Under the pieces are notes generated by a model. It was given only the letters and a program-made list of their open reading frames with translations. It was not told the DNA's origin and searched no databases. Source: Actinomadura meyerae (lineage in GTDB: Bacteria > Actinomycetota > Actinomycetes > Streptosporangiales > Streptosporangiaceae). From it: a DNA stretch of 64,000 nucleotides. Location: contig NZ_FZOR01000036.1 in the NCBI RefSeq assembly GCF_900188445.1, positions 1-64,000 of the forward strand, in the 5' to 3' direction. Within the stretch, counting starts at the first letter, position 1. The number at the start of each line of letters is the position of its first letter. Of the stretch, positions 25,915-34,563 are shown in pieces. The translations under genes and the position numbers were made by a program.

Positions 25915-26376
25915 TCAGCGGACCTTCGGCACGTCGCCGAAGACGGGGCCCACCTCGGTCCAGCGGTGGAGCTGGCAGCCGTCGCCACGGGTGAACTTCG
26001 TGTCGATCGGCTTGTCCCGCCAGGTGCCCTTGACCGTGGCGATCTCAGGACCGCCGTAGATCTTGGTGCACATCTGGTCCTTGGGGACGGGTTTGAAGGG
26101 TTCCTTGGCCTTGGTCAGGGCCGCGCAGGCGTCGGCGGCCTTCGGATGGGTACCGCCTGGAGGATCGCAGGTCAGCGTCCAGGTCTTGGCGGGGGCCTCC
26201 GCGGAGGCCTTGACGGTGATGGTGAGCGTGTCCGCCGGGGTGCCGGAGGGCTGCACGGACGTGGTGCCCGAAGGCTCCGCGGCGGGATTTCCGTTGGCCT
26301 GTTCGTCGCCGCAGGCGGCCAGGGTCAGGAGCGTGGCCACACCGGGCGCGGCGAACAGGAGCGTCCGATACCGCAT
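25915..26376 (-). CDS. Subtilisin-inhibitor-like (SSI family) lipoprotein
   Basis: A 153-residue protein. The signal peptide ends in the lipobox LAAC, so it is a membrane-anchored lipoprotein. After a Pro/Ser/Thr linker, an SSI fold is seen: LTCDPPGGTHPKAADAC, then QMCTKIYGGP and a final Cys region (GDGCQLHRW), giving the family's two disulphides. In Streptomyces SSI the reactive bond follows Met in CPMVYDP; the matching CTKIYGGP gives P1 Lys and P1' Ile, which predicts inhibition of trypsin-like proteases. SSI proteins are normally secreted and free, so the lipid anchor is unusual. Confidence 0.75.
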   Translation of the reverse strand: MRYRTLLFAAPGVATLLTLAACGDEQANGNPAAEPSGTTSVQPSGTPADTLTITVKASAEAPAKTWTLTCDPPGGTHPKAADACAALTKAKEPFKPVPKDQMCTKIYGGPEIATVKGTWRDKPIDTKFTRGDGCQLHRWTEVGPVFGDVPKVR

Positions 26377-26423
26377 GCGTGATTCGACGCGGTGCCGGTT
26401 CGCGCGGTTCCATGGGGGGCGTG

Positions 26424-26759
26424 ATGAATTTCGGGGAAGAGGTGCCCGCCGTCGGCGCCGCCGACGTACCGCGGGACGGCTACCTGCTCGACGTCCGGGA
26501 GCAGGACGAGTGGGACGCCGGGCACGCGCCCGAGGCGGTCCACATCCCGATGCGCCAGCTCGGCGACCGGGCCGGCGAGGTCCCGCGCGACCGGGAGGTC
26601 TTCGTGATCTGCCGGTCCGGGGCGCGGTCGGCGCAGGTGACGGTGGCGCTGAACCAGGCGGGCTGGCTGGCCAGGAACGTCGCGGGCGGGATGCAGAGCT
26701 GGGCGGAGGCCGGGCGTCCCATGGAGGGCGCCGGGGACGGCCCGCCGTACGTGGCGTGA
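26424..26759 (+). CDS. Rhodanese-like domain protein
   Basis: A 111-residue single rhodanese domain: LLDVREQDEWDAGHAPEAVH, then the active-site loop VICRSGARSAQ with the catalytic Cys, and NVAGGMQSW. It is likely to transfer sulphane sulphur to a thiol acceptor. ATG 26424 follows GGGGGGC; ATG 26412 is possible. A short hairpin (CCCCC/GGGGG around 26773-26787) follows it, before the TPP riboswitch. Confidence 0.85.
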   Translation: MNFGEEVPAVGAADVPRDGYLLDVREQDEWDAGHAPEAVHIPMRQLGDRAGEVPRDREVFVICRSGARSAQVTVALNQAGWLARNVAGGMQSWAEAGRPMEGAGDGPPYVA

Positions 26760-26821
26760 TCCGTACCGTATGCCCCCTTCTGGGGGACGACGGGCGGTTG
26801 TACGATCAGGGCTGACCGATA

Positions 26822-26920
26822 ACCGCGGGAGCTCGGGCCAGAAGCCGGGCTGAGAGGGCGGCCACCAGGGCGCCGCCGACCGCATGAACCTGTCCGGGTA
26901 ATGCCGGCGTAGGGAGCGTG
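26822..26920 (+). ncRNA. TPP (THI-box) riboswitch
   Basis: The conserved blocks are present in order: GGGAGCTCGGGC near 26827-26838, CTGAGAGGG at 26850-26858 (the pyrimidine-binding loop), ATGAACCTG at 26884-26892, and CCGGGTAATGCCGGCGTAGGGA closing the motif (26895 on, here given by its key parts GGGTAATGCCGGCG). The ribosome site AGGGAG (26911-26916) is inside the 3' end, eight bases before the GTG of the next gene. Control is therefore probably translational: TPP binding hides the ribosome site. Confidence 0.93.
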
Positions 26921-26924
26921 TCCC

Positions 26925-28328
26925 GTGACGTCCGACGTCGAAAAGCGCCCTCACGAGGGCGGGCGGTCCGCCGACGAGGCCCCCCTCACCCTCGACGAGC
27001 CCGCCCCGAAGGTCCTCGGCTTCTGGGACCAGAGCGCGTTCTGGGCCAACCTCGGAGTCAGCCTCCTGGCCTTCTCCGGCGCCTACACCGTCCTCGCGCC
27101 GGACGCCGACGGCAGGCCGACGATCTCCATCATGGCGGGCATCGTCGCGATGGCCGTCGGGACGGCGCTCGGCGGGCTGATGCTCGGCCTCGCCGCCGTC
27201 CCCGGCGCCCGCACCGGGCAGCCCGCGATGGTGCTGCTGCGCGGCCTGTTCGGCGCCCGGCTGTCGTACGCACCGACCGTGCTGAACATCGCGCAGCTCG
27301 TCGGCTGGGGGACGTTCGAGCTGATCGTCATCGCCGACGCGGCCCGCGAGCTGTGGGACGGCGTGCCGCGCTGGGGCTACGTCGTCGCCGCCGGCGCGAT
27401 CACGACCGTGCTGACGGTCTGGCCGCTCGGCTCGGTGCGGCTGTTGCGCCGCTACGTGACCGTCGCCGTCGGGATCGCGCTGGTCTACTTCTACGTGGAG
27501 CTCGTCCGGCAGCCGCTGCCCGACCTGTCGGACGGCTCGTGGGGCGGCTTCTGGATCGGCGCGGACGCCGCGCTCGCGGTGTCGATCTCCTGGGTGCCGG
27601 TCGCCGCCGACTACACCCGGCACTCGCGGACGGAGCGGGCGGCGTTCGGCGCCGCGTCGATCGGCTACTCGGTCACGCAGATCATCGCCTACGTCCTCGG
27701 CCTGCTGGCGCTCGCGCTGGTCGCGGGCGACAGCACCCGCGTCTTCGACCCGTTCCTCGGCGCCACGCTCGGGGTGGTCTTCTTCGCGGTCTTCGTGCTG
27801 CGGGAGGCGGACCAGTCGTTCGCCGACACCTACTCCACCGCCGTGTCGATCCAGAACCTGTTCCCGCGCGCCGACCGCCGCGTGCTGAGCGTGGCGCTCG
27901 GCGCGGTCATCACCGTCCTCGCGCTCGTCCTGGACATCGGCGACTACGCGGGCTTCCTGACGCTGATCGGGTCGGTGTTCGTGCCGATGCTGGGCGTCCT
28001 CGCCGCGGACTTCTTCCTCGGCCGCCGCCGCACCCCGCGCGGCGCGGAGGGCGCGGAGGGCACGGAGGGCACGGAGGCCGCCGGGCTGGACGGGTGGGAC
28101 GTGTCGCGGCGCGCGCCGTCCCGTTGGGGGATGATCGCGGCCTGGGCGGTCGGGTTCGCGGTCTACCAGTTGATCAACCCGGGCACCGTCGCGCACTGGG
28201 CGGGCTTCTGGCGGGACGTCCAGGAGGCGCTGCACTTCACGCCGCAGAGCTGGATGAGCGCATCGCTGCTGTCGTTCCTGGTCGCGGGCGTGGCCGCGCT
28301 CCTCATCGGGAGGCTTACCAGGCGGTAG
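26925..28328 (+). CDS. NCS1 family transporter, putative hydroxymethylpyrimidine permease (CytX-like)
   Basis: A 467-residue permease of the nucleobase-cation-symport-1 family, with about 12 hydrophobic segments. GFWDQSAFWANLGVSLL matches the cytosine-permease N-terminus, and SWVPVAADYTRHSR and EADQSFADTYSTAVSIQN are conserved loop motifs. The TPP riboswitch directly upstream means it responds to thiamine pyrophosphate, which by known riboswitch-linked CytX genes suggests import of a thiamine precursor (HMP). An acidic/Gly-rich loop (GAEGAEGTEGTEAAG) lies near the C-terminus. Confidence 0.85.
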   Translation: MTSDVEKRPHEGGRSADEAPLTLDEPAPKVLGFWDQSAFWANLGVSLLAFSGAYTVLAPDADGRPTISIMAGIVAMAVGTALGGLMLGLAAVPGARTGQPAMVLLRGLFGARLSYAPTVLNIAQLVGWGTFELIVIADAARELWDGVPRWGYVVAAGAITTVLTVWPLGSVRLLRRYVTVAVGIALVYFYVELVRQPLPDLSDGSWGGFWIGADAALAVSISWVPVAADYTRHSRTERAAFGAASIGYSVTQIIAYVLGLLALALVAGDSTRVFDPFLGATLGVVFFAVFVLREADQSFADTYSTAVSIQNLFPRADRRVLSVALGAVITVLALVLDIGDYAGFLTLIGSVFVPMLGVLAADFFLGRRRTPRGAEGAEGTEGTEAAGLDGWDVSRRAPSRWGMIAAWAVGFAVYQLINPGTVAHWAGFWRDVQEALHFTPQSWMSASLLSFLVAGVAALLIGRLTRR

Positions 28329-28404
28329 CCTTGCCGGAAGGTAAGGTTCCCGTGGCAATTTTCGATGCAAGTTACCCGGCGCCGCGCCGGAGTCCGGTGG
28401 CACG

Positions 28405-30411
28405 ATGACAGACGTGTACGAGCACGTCCACGATCCCATCGCGCGGGCCGTCATCGAGAGCGCCGCCGACGCGATCGTGGCGGTGGACCAGCGGCACCGG
28501 GTCACCGTCTGGAACCCGGCGGCCGAGCGCATGTTCGGCTGGACCGCCGCGGAGATGATCGGGCGGGTCCCGCCGATCGTCCCGCACGAGCTGAAGGCCG
28601 AGCACAACGCCGTCCAGGAGCGGCTGCTCACCCGGCCCGCCGGGCCGGGCGACAGCGGGCAGATCTCGATCGCGACCCGCCGCTTCCACCGCGACGGCCG
28701 CCTCATCGACGTGCGCATCGACACGAGCCTGCTGAAGGACCCGAGCGGCACGCTGCTCGGCTGGGTCGGGGTGTACCACCCGGTCGAGGAGGACGAGCTC
28801 GTCCAGCACCACATGACCGAGCGGGCGCGGCTCGTCCGGCGGCTGAACGACATCGTCGCCGACCTGAACGCCGAGCTGGACCTGAACGTCGTCCTCGACC
28901 GGATCACCACCGCGCTGATCGAGCTGACCGGCGCCGACGCGGGCGGGTTCGTCCGGATCGAGGGCGAGCGGCTGCGGCTGGTCAGCATGTCCGGGCTGCC
29001 GGAGCACATGCGCGACCGCACCGCCGACCTGCGCACCAGCCTCGTCGGGGAGCTGCTGCGGTCCGGCAAGACCGTCAAGCTCGCGACCGGCGCGCGGCGC
29101 CTCGGCGACCTGATCTGGTCCGAGCTGCCCGGCCTGCACACGATCGCGCTCGGCCTGTCCTACCTGCAGAACCGCCCGTACGGCGCGCTGTACGCGCTCT
29201 TCTCCGGCAGCAAGGCCGGGCACACCGAGCTGGAACTGCTGGAGCTGCTCGCCGGGCACGCCGGCGTCGCGGTCGGCAACGCCGTCGCCTACGCGGAGGT
29301 CGTCCGGCAGCGGGCGCACGAGCGCGCGGTGATCGACTCCAGCGCGGACGGCATCGCCGTGCTCGACCAGGATCTCGTCGTCCGGCAGTGGAACCCGGCC
29401 GCGCACGCGCTCACCGGGATCCCGCCGGAGGAGGCGATCGGCCGCCCGCTGCCGTTCGGCATGCCCGCGCTCGGCGAGATGCTCACCTTCCGGCTGGAGT
29501 CGGGGACGTGGCTGAACGTCCTCGCCGCCGAGATCGAGGAGACCGGCGAGCTGGTCGTCGACTTCCGCGACGTGTCCGAGGCGAAGGCCCTCGAAGAGGC
29601 CAAGGACCTGTTCCTCGCCACCACCAGCCACGAGCTGCGCACCCCGATCACGGTCGTGCGGGGCTTCGCGTCCACCCTGGTCAACCGGTGGGACGAGCTG
29701 GCCGACGCCGACCGCCGCACCGCCGTCGCCACCATCGCCGAGCGCGCCCAGTCGCTCGCCCGCCTCGTCGAGCACCTGCTGCTCGGCTCGCGGGCCGGGG
29801 CCGACGAGCTGGCCGTGACGATCGAGCCGTTCGACCTGAGCCGGGTGCTGGAGGGCGTCGTCGCCGGGTTCCGGTCGCTGTCGCCGCTGCACCGCGTGGA
29901 GCTGGAGATCGCGCCCGACCTGCCGCCCTGCCGGGGGGACGCGATGGCGACCGACATCGTGCTCGGGCAGCTGCTGGAGAACGCCTTCAAGTACTCGCCG
30001 GACGGCGGGACGGTCCTCGTCCACGCCTACCCCGAGGGCTCCGACATCGTGGTGAAGGTCGTGGACGAGGGGATCGGCATCCCGGCCGGCGACCACGAGC
30101 GGGTCTTCGAGCGGTTCGTCCAGGGGGAATCCGGCGACCGCCGCCGCTTCGGCGGCATCGGCCTCGGGCTGTACATCGTGAAACGGCTGACCGAGGCCCA
30201 GGGCGGGAGAATCTCAGCCCATCCGGCTGAACGTGAGGGATATCACAGTAGAACCTCCGACATCACTATTGGTGGTGAGGTGTCGGAAATGGAACGGACC
30301 AACAACCGGCCGCACACCCTGCTCCGGGCGGCCCCCGGGCGCGGACCCGCAGGTGGCGCGCGTGCGGGCGAGGGAACGTGCATGCGGCTCGTGCTGCGCG
30401 GTGCCCGATGA
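28405..30411 (+). CDS. PAS-GAF-PAS sensor histidine kinase, unusual C-terminal tail
   Basis: A 668-residue cytoplasmic histidine kinase with no membrane span. PAS domain about residues 14-125 (AIVAVDQRHRVTVWNPAAE), GAF about 145-305, a second PAS about 305-395 (VLDQDLVVRQWNPAAHALTG). The H box is TSHELRTP near residue 409, the N box LLENAFKYSPDGG near 525, and G boxes DEGIGIPA and FGGIGLGLYIV. Homology ends at GGRISAHPA. The last ~60 residues are unlike any kinase end and come from DNA of lower GC, so the natural 3' end seems to have been lost or replaced. No response regulator adjoins it. Confidence 0.8.
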   Translation: MTDVYEHVHDPIARAVIESAADAIVAVDQRHRVTVWNPAAERMFGWTAAEMIGRVPPIVPHELKAEHNAVQERLLTRPAGPGDSGQISIATRRFHRDGRLIDVRIDTSLLKDPSGTLLGWVGVYHPVEEDELVQHHMTERARLVRRLNDIVADLNAELDLNVVLDRITTALIELTGADAGGFVRIEGERLRLVSMSGLPEHMRDRTADLRTSLVGELLRSGKTVKLATGARRLGDLIWSELPGLHTIALGLSYLQNRPYGALYALFSGSKAGHTELELLELLAGHAGVAVGNAVAYAEVVRQRAHERAVIDSSADGIAVLDQDLVVRQWNPAAHALTGIPPEEAIGRPLPFGMPALGEMLTFRLESGTWLNVLAAEIEETGELVVDFRDVSEAKALEEAKDLFLATTSHELRTPITVVRGFASTLVNRWDELADADRRTAVATIAERAQSLARLVEHLLLGSRAGADELAVTIEPFDLSRVLEGVVAGFRSLSPLHRVELEIAPDLPPCRGDAMATDIVLGQLLENAFKYSPDGGTVLVHAYPEGSDIVVKVVDEGIGIPAGDHERVFERFVQGESGDRRRFGGIGLGLYIVKRLTEAQGGRISAHPAEREGYHSRTSDITIGGEVSEMERTNNRPHTLLRAAPGRGPAGGARAGEGTCMRLVLRGAR

Positions 30412-30791
30412 CCGAGATTGGTTACTCACCGTGACGACACTCCCTCGGGTGCGGCCCGGTGAGACCGTTGTGACCTGGGCGTTCAGCGGTCTCGATGGGT
30501 GGCAACCTTGCCTCGTGCGAGAAAGTACGGTGACCGCAGAGTGTGATGGACGAAACGCGTGCGGGAGGAGTAAGTCCGCCGTTGGCTGGATAGATCCTTT
30601 GTTGGTTGCCGTTGGTGACGAGATTCCGTTCGGGGGTGATCACCGTGACCGGACGGCCAGTGACTCGTTGTGCAGGTGATGGCCTGGAGGGTCCGGGTTT
30701 CCGGTCCCGACCATCAGGGCATTCCGGTCGTACCGGAAAAGCGGCGAACGGGACTCGTCCGAGTAGTGCAACCAGGGGGAGGTGAGGGCGT
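30412..30791. other. Intergenic region with palindromes, no gene
   Basis: About 380 bases without a supported gene. Present are TTCCGGT/ACCGGAA around CGT (30722-30738), 54 bases before the next start, and the palindrome GGTGATCACC near 30634-30643. The DNA is less GC-rich than its surroundings. A frame at 30233-30679 was considered and set aside because it has no family features and no ribosome site. Confidence 0.5.
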
Positions 30792-31328
30792 CTGAGCGTC
30801 GTACTGCTGCCACACGCACCGTCCAGCGTCGCGGTCGCCCGGAGGCGCCTCAGCTCGGAGCTGGTCGACTCGGGCGTCTACGAATCCGTCGTGGACGACG
30901 CCAGCGTCATCGTCAGCGAACTCATCAGCAACGCCCTGCGCCATGCCCGCCCGCTCCCGTCCGGCGAGGTGCGGGTGTGCTGGCTGCGTCGCGGGGACGT
31001 CCTCGAACTGGAGGTCAGCGACGGCGGAGCGATGACCGAACCGCGCCGCGGGCCGGGCACGCTCTCCTCGCTCGGCGGCCGCGGCCTCGGCATCGTGGAG
31101 GCCCTGTCCGACGGCTGGGGGGTCCGCCACGAGGAGGGCGCCACCACGGTCTGGGCCGTCCTGCGCGCGCCCAGGTCGGGGGAGGATGACGACCGCTCCG
31201 CCCCCACCGGGATGCATGCCGTCGTGCCTGATCTGTCCGACTTTCCGGACCTGCTGGACGAGCCGGACGAGGATCTGTGCGACCGAACCAGGAATGGAAG
31301 TACCCCAAGCGGGGCATATCCGGCATAA
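30792..31328 (+). CDS. Anti-sigma-type HATPase (SpoIIAB/RsbW-like), apparent CTG start
   Basis: A 178-residue GHKL ATPase of the anti-sigma kinase type. N box SELISNALRHARP, G1 box VSDGGAM, and G2 box GRGLGIVEAL are present. Coding features begin well before the first ATG/GTG (GTG 30891): the stretch VVLLPHAPSSVAVARRRLS is a family N-terminus. The frame has a stop at 30783-30785 and no ATG, GTG or TTG before that stretch, but CTG 30792 has GGGGGAGG about eight bases upstream. CTG is therefore the best start. Such proteins bind or phosphorylate STAS partners or sigma factors; a STAS gene lies at 42033. Confidence 0.7.
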   Translation: MSVVLLPHAPSSVAVARRRLSSELVDSGVYESVVDDASVIVSELISNALRHARPLPSGEVRVCWLRRGDVLELEVSDGGAMTEPRRGPGTLSSLGGRGLGIVEALSDGWGVRHEEGATTVWAVLRAPRSGEDDDRSAPTGMHAVVPDLSDFPDLLDEPDEDLCDRTRNGSTPSGAYPA

Positions 31329-31377
31329 GAGGGCCCCGCCTGGAAGGAACCCCGCCCGACCTTGTATGGTCCTCCCA

Positions 31378-31423
31378 AGCTCGGGCGCTGTCGTGCCCCC
31401 GTCGACACCGCCCGAGCTGTTTT
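31378..31423. terminator. Hairpin terminator with T-rich tail
   Basis: AGCTCGGGCG (31378-31387) pairs perfectly with CGCCCGAGCT (31409-31418), followed by GTTTTCATT. It lies 50 bases after the HATPase stop and is the most classical terminator in the window. Confidence 0.75.
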
Positions 31424-31424
31424 C

Positions 31425-31600
31425 ATTGCTTCGCTCTCGGCGTCAGGCGCTGGGGCGCCTTCCTTCCACGAGCGAAGCGGCGATCGCTGCATCGCTCCGA
31501 TCTCGCCTTGCGGCTCGCTCCGCGATCAGGTTTCTCGCAGGCTCGAAACCTGCCTTCGGACGCGATCGCAACGCGCGGCTCGCTGTCAGCTGAGCTTACG
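31425..31600. other. Structured intergenic region, candidate RNA
   Basis: A run of inverted repeats in DNA of lower GC than its neighbours. GCTTCGCTC (31428-31436) pairs with GAGCGAAGC (31470-31478) and encloses AGGCGC/GCGCCT (31445-31450 and 31555-style loop at 31455-31460). GATCGC (31482-31487) pairs with GCGATC (31522-31527). AGGTTTC (31528-31534) pairs with GAAACCT (31545-31551). There is no good reading frame. It could be a small RNA, a decayed element or multiple terminators. Confidence 0.4.
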
Positions 31601-31742
31601 GACGATCCTCTGACGGTGACCTGTGGCTGAGGACCTGGTGCTGGTGTCCTTGCTTGTCCGCTGGGCGGTGCGGGGTCCGCGATGAGTCGTTATTCGGGTT
31701 CGGGCGCATGAGCGGGGCTCTGGGGGCTCGGCCGCGACGCAC

Positions 31743-31772
31743 TGTCAGATGTCGTCTTGTCAGATGTCGTCG
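31743..31772. repeat. 15-bp tandem duplication spanning the arcA stop
   Basis: TGTCAGATGTCGTCT (31743-31757) is repeated at 31758-31772 with one difference at the last base. The right copy contains the arcA stop (complement of 31760-31762) and the final Asp-Asp-Ile codons. Confidence 0.9.
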
Positions 31773-32962
31773 CGGAGGACGGGGCAGGACATGCAGCGGG
31801 GGCCGCCGCGGCCGGTGCCCAGTTCGCTGCCGCTGATGCGGATCACTTCGATGCCCGACGCCTCCAGCTGGGCGTTCGTCTCGATGTTGCGCTCGTAGGC
31901 GACGCAGAGGCGGGGGGCCACCGCGAGGGTGTTGTTGCCGTCGTCCCACTGCTCGCGCTCGGCGGTGACCGGGTCCAGGCCGGTGTCGATCACCTTGAGG
32001 CGGTCGAGGCCCATCGCCTCGGCGGCGGCCTCCAGGAAGGGGCGCGGCTCCGAGACGCGCAGGTCGCCGCCGGCCAGGGTGACCGTGTGGGCCGTGAGCG
32101 AGTGCGCCACCGGCGGATACATGACGACGGTGTCGACATCCACCATCGTGCAGACGGTGTCCAGGTGCATGGTGGCGCGCTCCTGGGCGATCGGGACGGC
32201 CAGGACGGTGTGCGCCAGGTCCGCGGCGAAGACCTGGCGGGCCAAGCGCTCGACGCCGGCGGGGGTCGTCCGCTCGCCGGTGCCGACCGCGATCACGCCC
32301 GGAGCCAGCAGGAGGACGTCCCCGCCCTCGACGTGCTCCAGCGACGGCGAGTACACCGGCTCCACCCCGGAGAAGCGGGGGTGGTGCGCGTAGACGAGGC
32401 CCGTCAGGGCGGACTCGCGGCGGCGCGCCTCCATGGCCAGGCTCGTCACCGCGACGCGGTCGCCGATCCAGGTGCTGTTGTCGCGGGTGAACAGCAGGCC
32501 GGGCAGCGGGTCGATGATGAAGTCGAGCCGGTCCATGAGCCGGTACACCAGGCCGTGCCCCGACTTCAGCTCCTCGTGCGCGAGGCCGCCGATCAGCGTC
32601 TGGGTGAGGTTCTCCGGGGTGAGGTCGCGCAGGTAGTCCTCGACGACGCGGCGGAGCTGGTCGCCGAGGCGCAGGTCGCCGACCACGTCGGCGATCGCCT
32701 GGTCGCGCGCCGGCTCGTACTCCAGCGCGTCCTGGAGCAGCTCGGTCAGGTAGAGGACCTCGACGCCGCGGGAGCGCAGGGCGTCCGCGAACGCGTCGTG
32801 CTCCTCCTGGGCGCGGCCCGCCCACGGGATCGCGTCGAACAGCAGCTTGTCGCTGTTGCGCGGGGTGAGCCGTCTCAGTTCCGCGCCGGGGCGGTGCAGC
32901 AGGACGGTCCGCAGCCGTCCGACCTCGCTGGTGACCCGGTGCTCTGTCTTCGCTGCCGTCAC
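31760..32962 (-). CDS. arcA: Arginine deiminase
   Basis: A 400-residue enzyme that hydrolyses arginine to citrulline and ammonia. Motifs: [13 protein letters not shown] at the start, [21 protein letters not shown] (catalytic His/Asp region) and GGPRCMSCP with the nucleophilic Cys near the end. The frame is open far upstream; GTG 32962 is preferred because TAGACT ends seven bases before it (leaderless), with ATG 32980 the alternative. No arcB or arcC neighbour is present, so it does not sit in a classic arginine-fermentation operon. A divergent MFS gene starts about 35 bases away. Confidence 0.88.
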   Translation of the reverse strand: MTAAKTEHRVTSEVGRLRTVLLHRPGAELRRLTPRNSDKLLFDAIPWAGRAQEEHDAFADALRSRGVEVLYLTELLQDALEYEPARDQAIADVVGDLRLGDQLRRVVEDYLRDLTPENLTQTLIGGLAHEELKSGHGLVYRLMDRLDFIIDPLPGLLFTRDNSTWIGDRVAVTSLAMEARRRESALTGLVYAHHPRFSGVEPVYSPSLEHVEGGDVLLLAPGVIAVGTGERTTPAGVERLARQVFAADLAHTVLAVPIAQERATMHLDTVCTMVDVDTVVMYPPVAHSLTAHTVTLAGGDLRVSEPRPFLEAAAEAMGLDRLKVIDTGLDPVTAEREQWDDGNNTLAVAPRLCVAYERNIETNAQLEASGIEVIRISGSELGTGRGGPRCMSCPVLRDDI

Positions 32963-32996
32963 TCTTCGCAGTCTAAGCATGTGCCAGCATTCGATC

Positions 32997-34214
32997 GTGA
33001 TCGGACGGAGCGCGGCGCTGCCGCTACACCTCACCTCGGCGACGCTGCTGCGGGTGTCGGCCGAGGGCGTCGCGACGGCGCTGGTGCTGACCGTCGAGGC
33101 GCGGACGGGCGACGCGGCCACCGCCGGATACCTGCAGACCGCGATGACGCTGCCGTACGTGCTGAGCGGCCCGATCATCGGGAGCGCGCTGGACCGGGTG
33201 GCGCGCCCCCGGTCGGTCGCGGTCGTCCTCGCCGCCTGCTACGCCGTCGCGACGGGGCTGCTGCTGGCCACGGCGGGAAGCTCGCCGCTCGTGCTGGCGC
33301 TCGCCGTCGCCGCCGTGATCGGCTGCACCGAGCCGATCGTCGTCGCGCTGACGAGCCTGCTGCCGAGGTTCGTCCCGGAAGGACGCCTGTCGCGCGCCTA
33401 TGGGCTGGAGGCGTCCAGCTACAACCTCGCGGGCATCGCGGGGCCCGGCCTCGCCGCGGCGCTCGCCTCGCTGGCGGGCGGCCAGTACGCGGGCACCGTC
33501 GTGGTCGCCGTGGGCGTCCTGGGCCTGCTGACCCTGCCGCTCCTGCCGTTCCCGGGGCCGGAAGCCGGTCCGCCGGCGAAGCGGCCGGGCGGGCTCTCGG
33601 TGATCACGGGCGGGCTCGTCGTGCTGGTCGAGGGCCGGGTCCTGCGGGCGCTGACGGCGGCCACGACCCTGGCCTGGACGGGCTTCGGAGGCGTCGCGGT
33701 GACGGCGGTACTGCTCGCCGAGCACATCGGGGCCCCGCCGAGCGCGGGCGGGCGGCTCCTCGTGGCGCTGGCGGTCGGGTCGCTGATCGGCTCGCTGGCG
33801 TCCAGCCGGTGGCTGACGCCGAAGCACGCGGAACCGGTCATGATCGGCGGGCTGGTCGCGTTCGGGGCGGCCCTCGCGGCCCTCGCCGTCGCGCCCTCGC
33901 TGCCGTGGGCGACGGCGGCGTTCGTCGCGGCGGGGATCGCCGAGGGGCCGGTGTTCGCCGCCACGCTGATGCTCCGCCAGCGCGAGGCGCCGCCCGACCG
34001 GCTCGGCCAGGTCAACACCACGGCCGGCAGCCTGAAGATCGGCGCGTCCGCGCTCGGCGCCGCGCTGACCGCCGTCGCCGCGGACGCGGCCGGGCCCGTC
34101 GGCCTGGTGCTCGGGATCGCCGGATTCCAGTTCCTCGGCGCGGCCGTCGGGCTGGTCCTGCTGTACGTCCCCCGGCGCGAAAAATCGGTCGACGTGGACG
34201 TTGTTCGTCCTTAA
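32997..34214 (+). CDS. MFS transporter, divergent from arcA
   Basis: A 405-residue major facilitator with about 12 hydrophobic segments. The pattern [25 protein letters not shown] is split as [16 protein letters not shown], a motif-A-like loop after the second segment. It resembles the H+ antiporter/multidrug group without a specific match. GTG 32997 follows a -10-like CAGCAT by six bases; ATG 32979 is the alternative and would overlap the ATG of arcA. Whether it moves arginine or citrulline is not shown. Confidence 0.75.
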   Translation: MIGRSAALPLHLTSATLLRVSAEGVATALVLTVEARTGDAATAGYLQTAMTLPYVLSGPIIGSALDRVARPRSVAVVLAACYAVATGLLLATAGSSPLVLALAVAAVIGCTEPIVVALTSLLPRFVPEGRLSRAYGLEASSYNLAGIAGPGLAAALASLAGGQYAGTVVVAVGVLGLLTLPLLPFPGPEAGPPAKRPGGLSVITGGLVVLVEGRVLRALTAATTLAWTGFGGVAVTAVLLAEHIGAPPSAGGRLLVALAVGSLIGSLASSRWLTPKHAEPVMIGGLVAFGAALAALAVAPSLPWATAAFVAAGIAEGPVFAATLMLRQREAPPDRLGQVNTTAGSLKIGASALGAALTAVAADAAGPVGLVLGIAGFQFLGAAVGLVLLYVPRREKSVDVDVVRP

Positions 34215-34233
34215 TGTCCGGAGGGTAGAGCCC

Positions 34234-34290
34234 GCAGCCGGCGCCTGGACGCTCGCGGTCACCATCCCGCTGACGCGCGGCGCCGGCTGC
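34234..34290. terminator. Perfect 12-bp inverted repeat after the MFS gene
   Basis: GCAGCCGGCGCC (34234-34245) and GGCGCCGGCTGC (34279-34290) are exact complements with a 33-base loop. It lies 20 bases after the MFS stop. Confidence 0.65.
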
Positions 34291-34348
34291 CTCCTTCCCC
34301 GCGGAAAATGCATCGACTTCCCTTCGCGGGCTCCGTAGTGTGCGGGGC

Positions 34349-34456
34349 ATGTTCTTCCCGGCCGGCACCCTCACGCTCGCAGGCATCGACCTGCCGGGCG
34401 CGCTGCCGGCCGCCCTCTTCGCGGCAGCGGCCGCCGCGGACGGCGTCCGACGCTGA
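34349..34456 (+). CDS. Possible 35-codon open frame ahead of the EF-Tu paralogue
   Basis: ATG 34349 to TGA 34454 would give a 35-residue peptide, hydrophobic and Ala-rich (LFAAAAAADGVRR end). GCGGGG lies close upstream but is a poor ribosome site. Its stop overlaps the base of the hairpin at 34455-34498, a layout seen in translation-linked leaders. No family is recognised and it may be noncoding. Confidence 0.2.
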   Translation: MFFPAGTLTLAGIDLPGALPAALFAAAAAADGVRR

Positions 34457-34498
34457 CCCCTCTCCGTCCCGCCTCCGGAGAACCAGCGGAGGGGGGTC
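34455..34498 (+). promoter_or_regulatory. Leader hairpin before the EF-Tu paralogue
   Basis: CCTCCG (34472-34477) pairs with CGGAGG (34487-34492), extended at the base by GACCCC (34455-34460) with GGGGTC (34493-34498). It sits 66 bases before the EF-Tu start. It could be a terminator for upstream transcription or an attenuator of the gene. Confidence 0.4.
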
Positions 34499-34563
34499 GA
34501 CCGAGTGACCGCGGCCTGAGCGCCGCGCGGGTTCTCACGTTCGGATCATCGTGAGGACGGATC

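Noticed and set aside
30233-30679. A 148-codon frame after the histidine kinase
   Set aside because: It overlaps the kinase end, has no ribosome site or family feature, and its composition looks noncoding.
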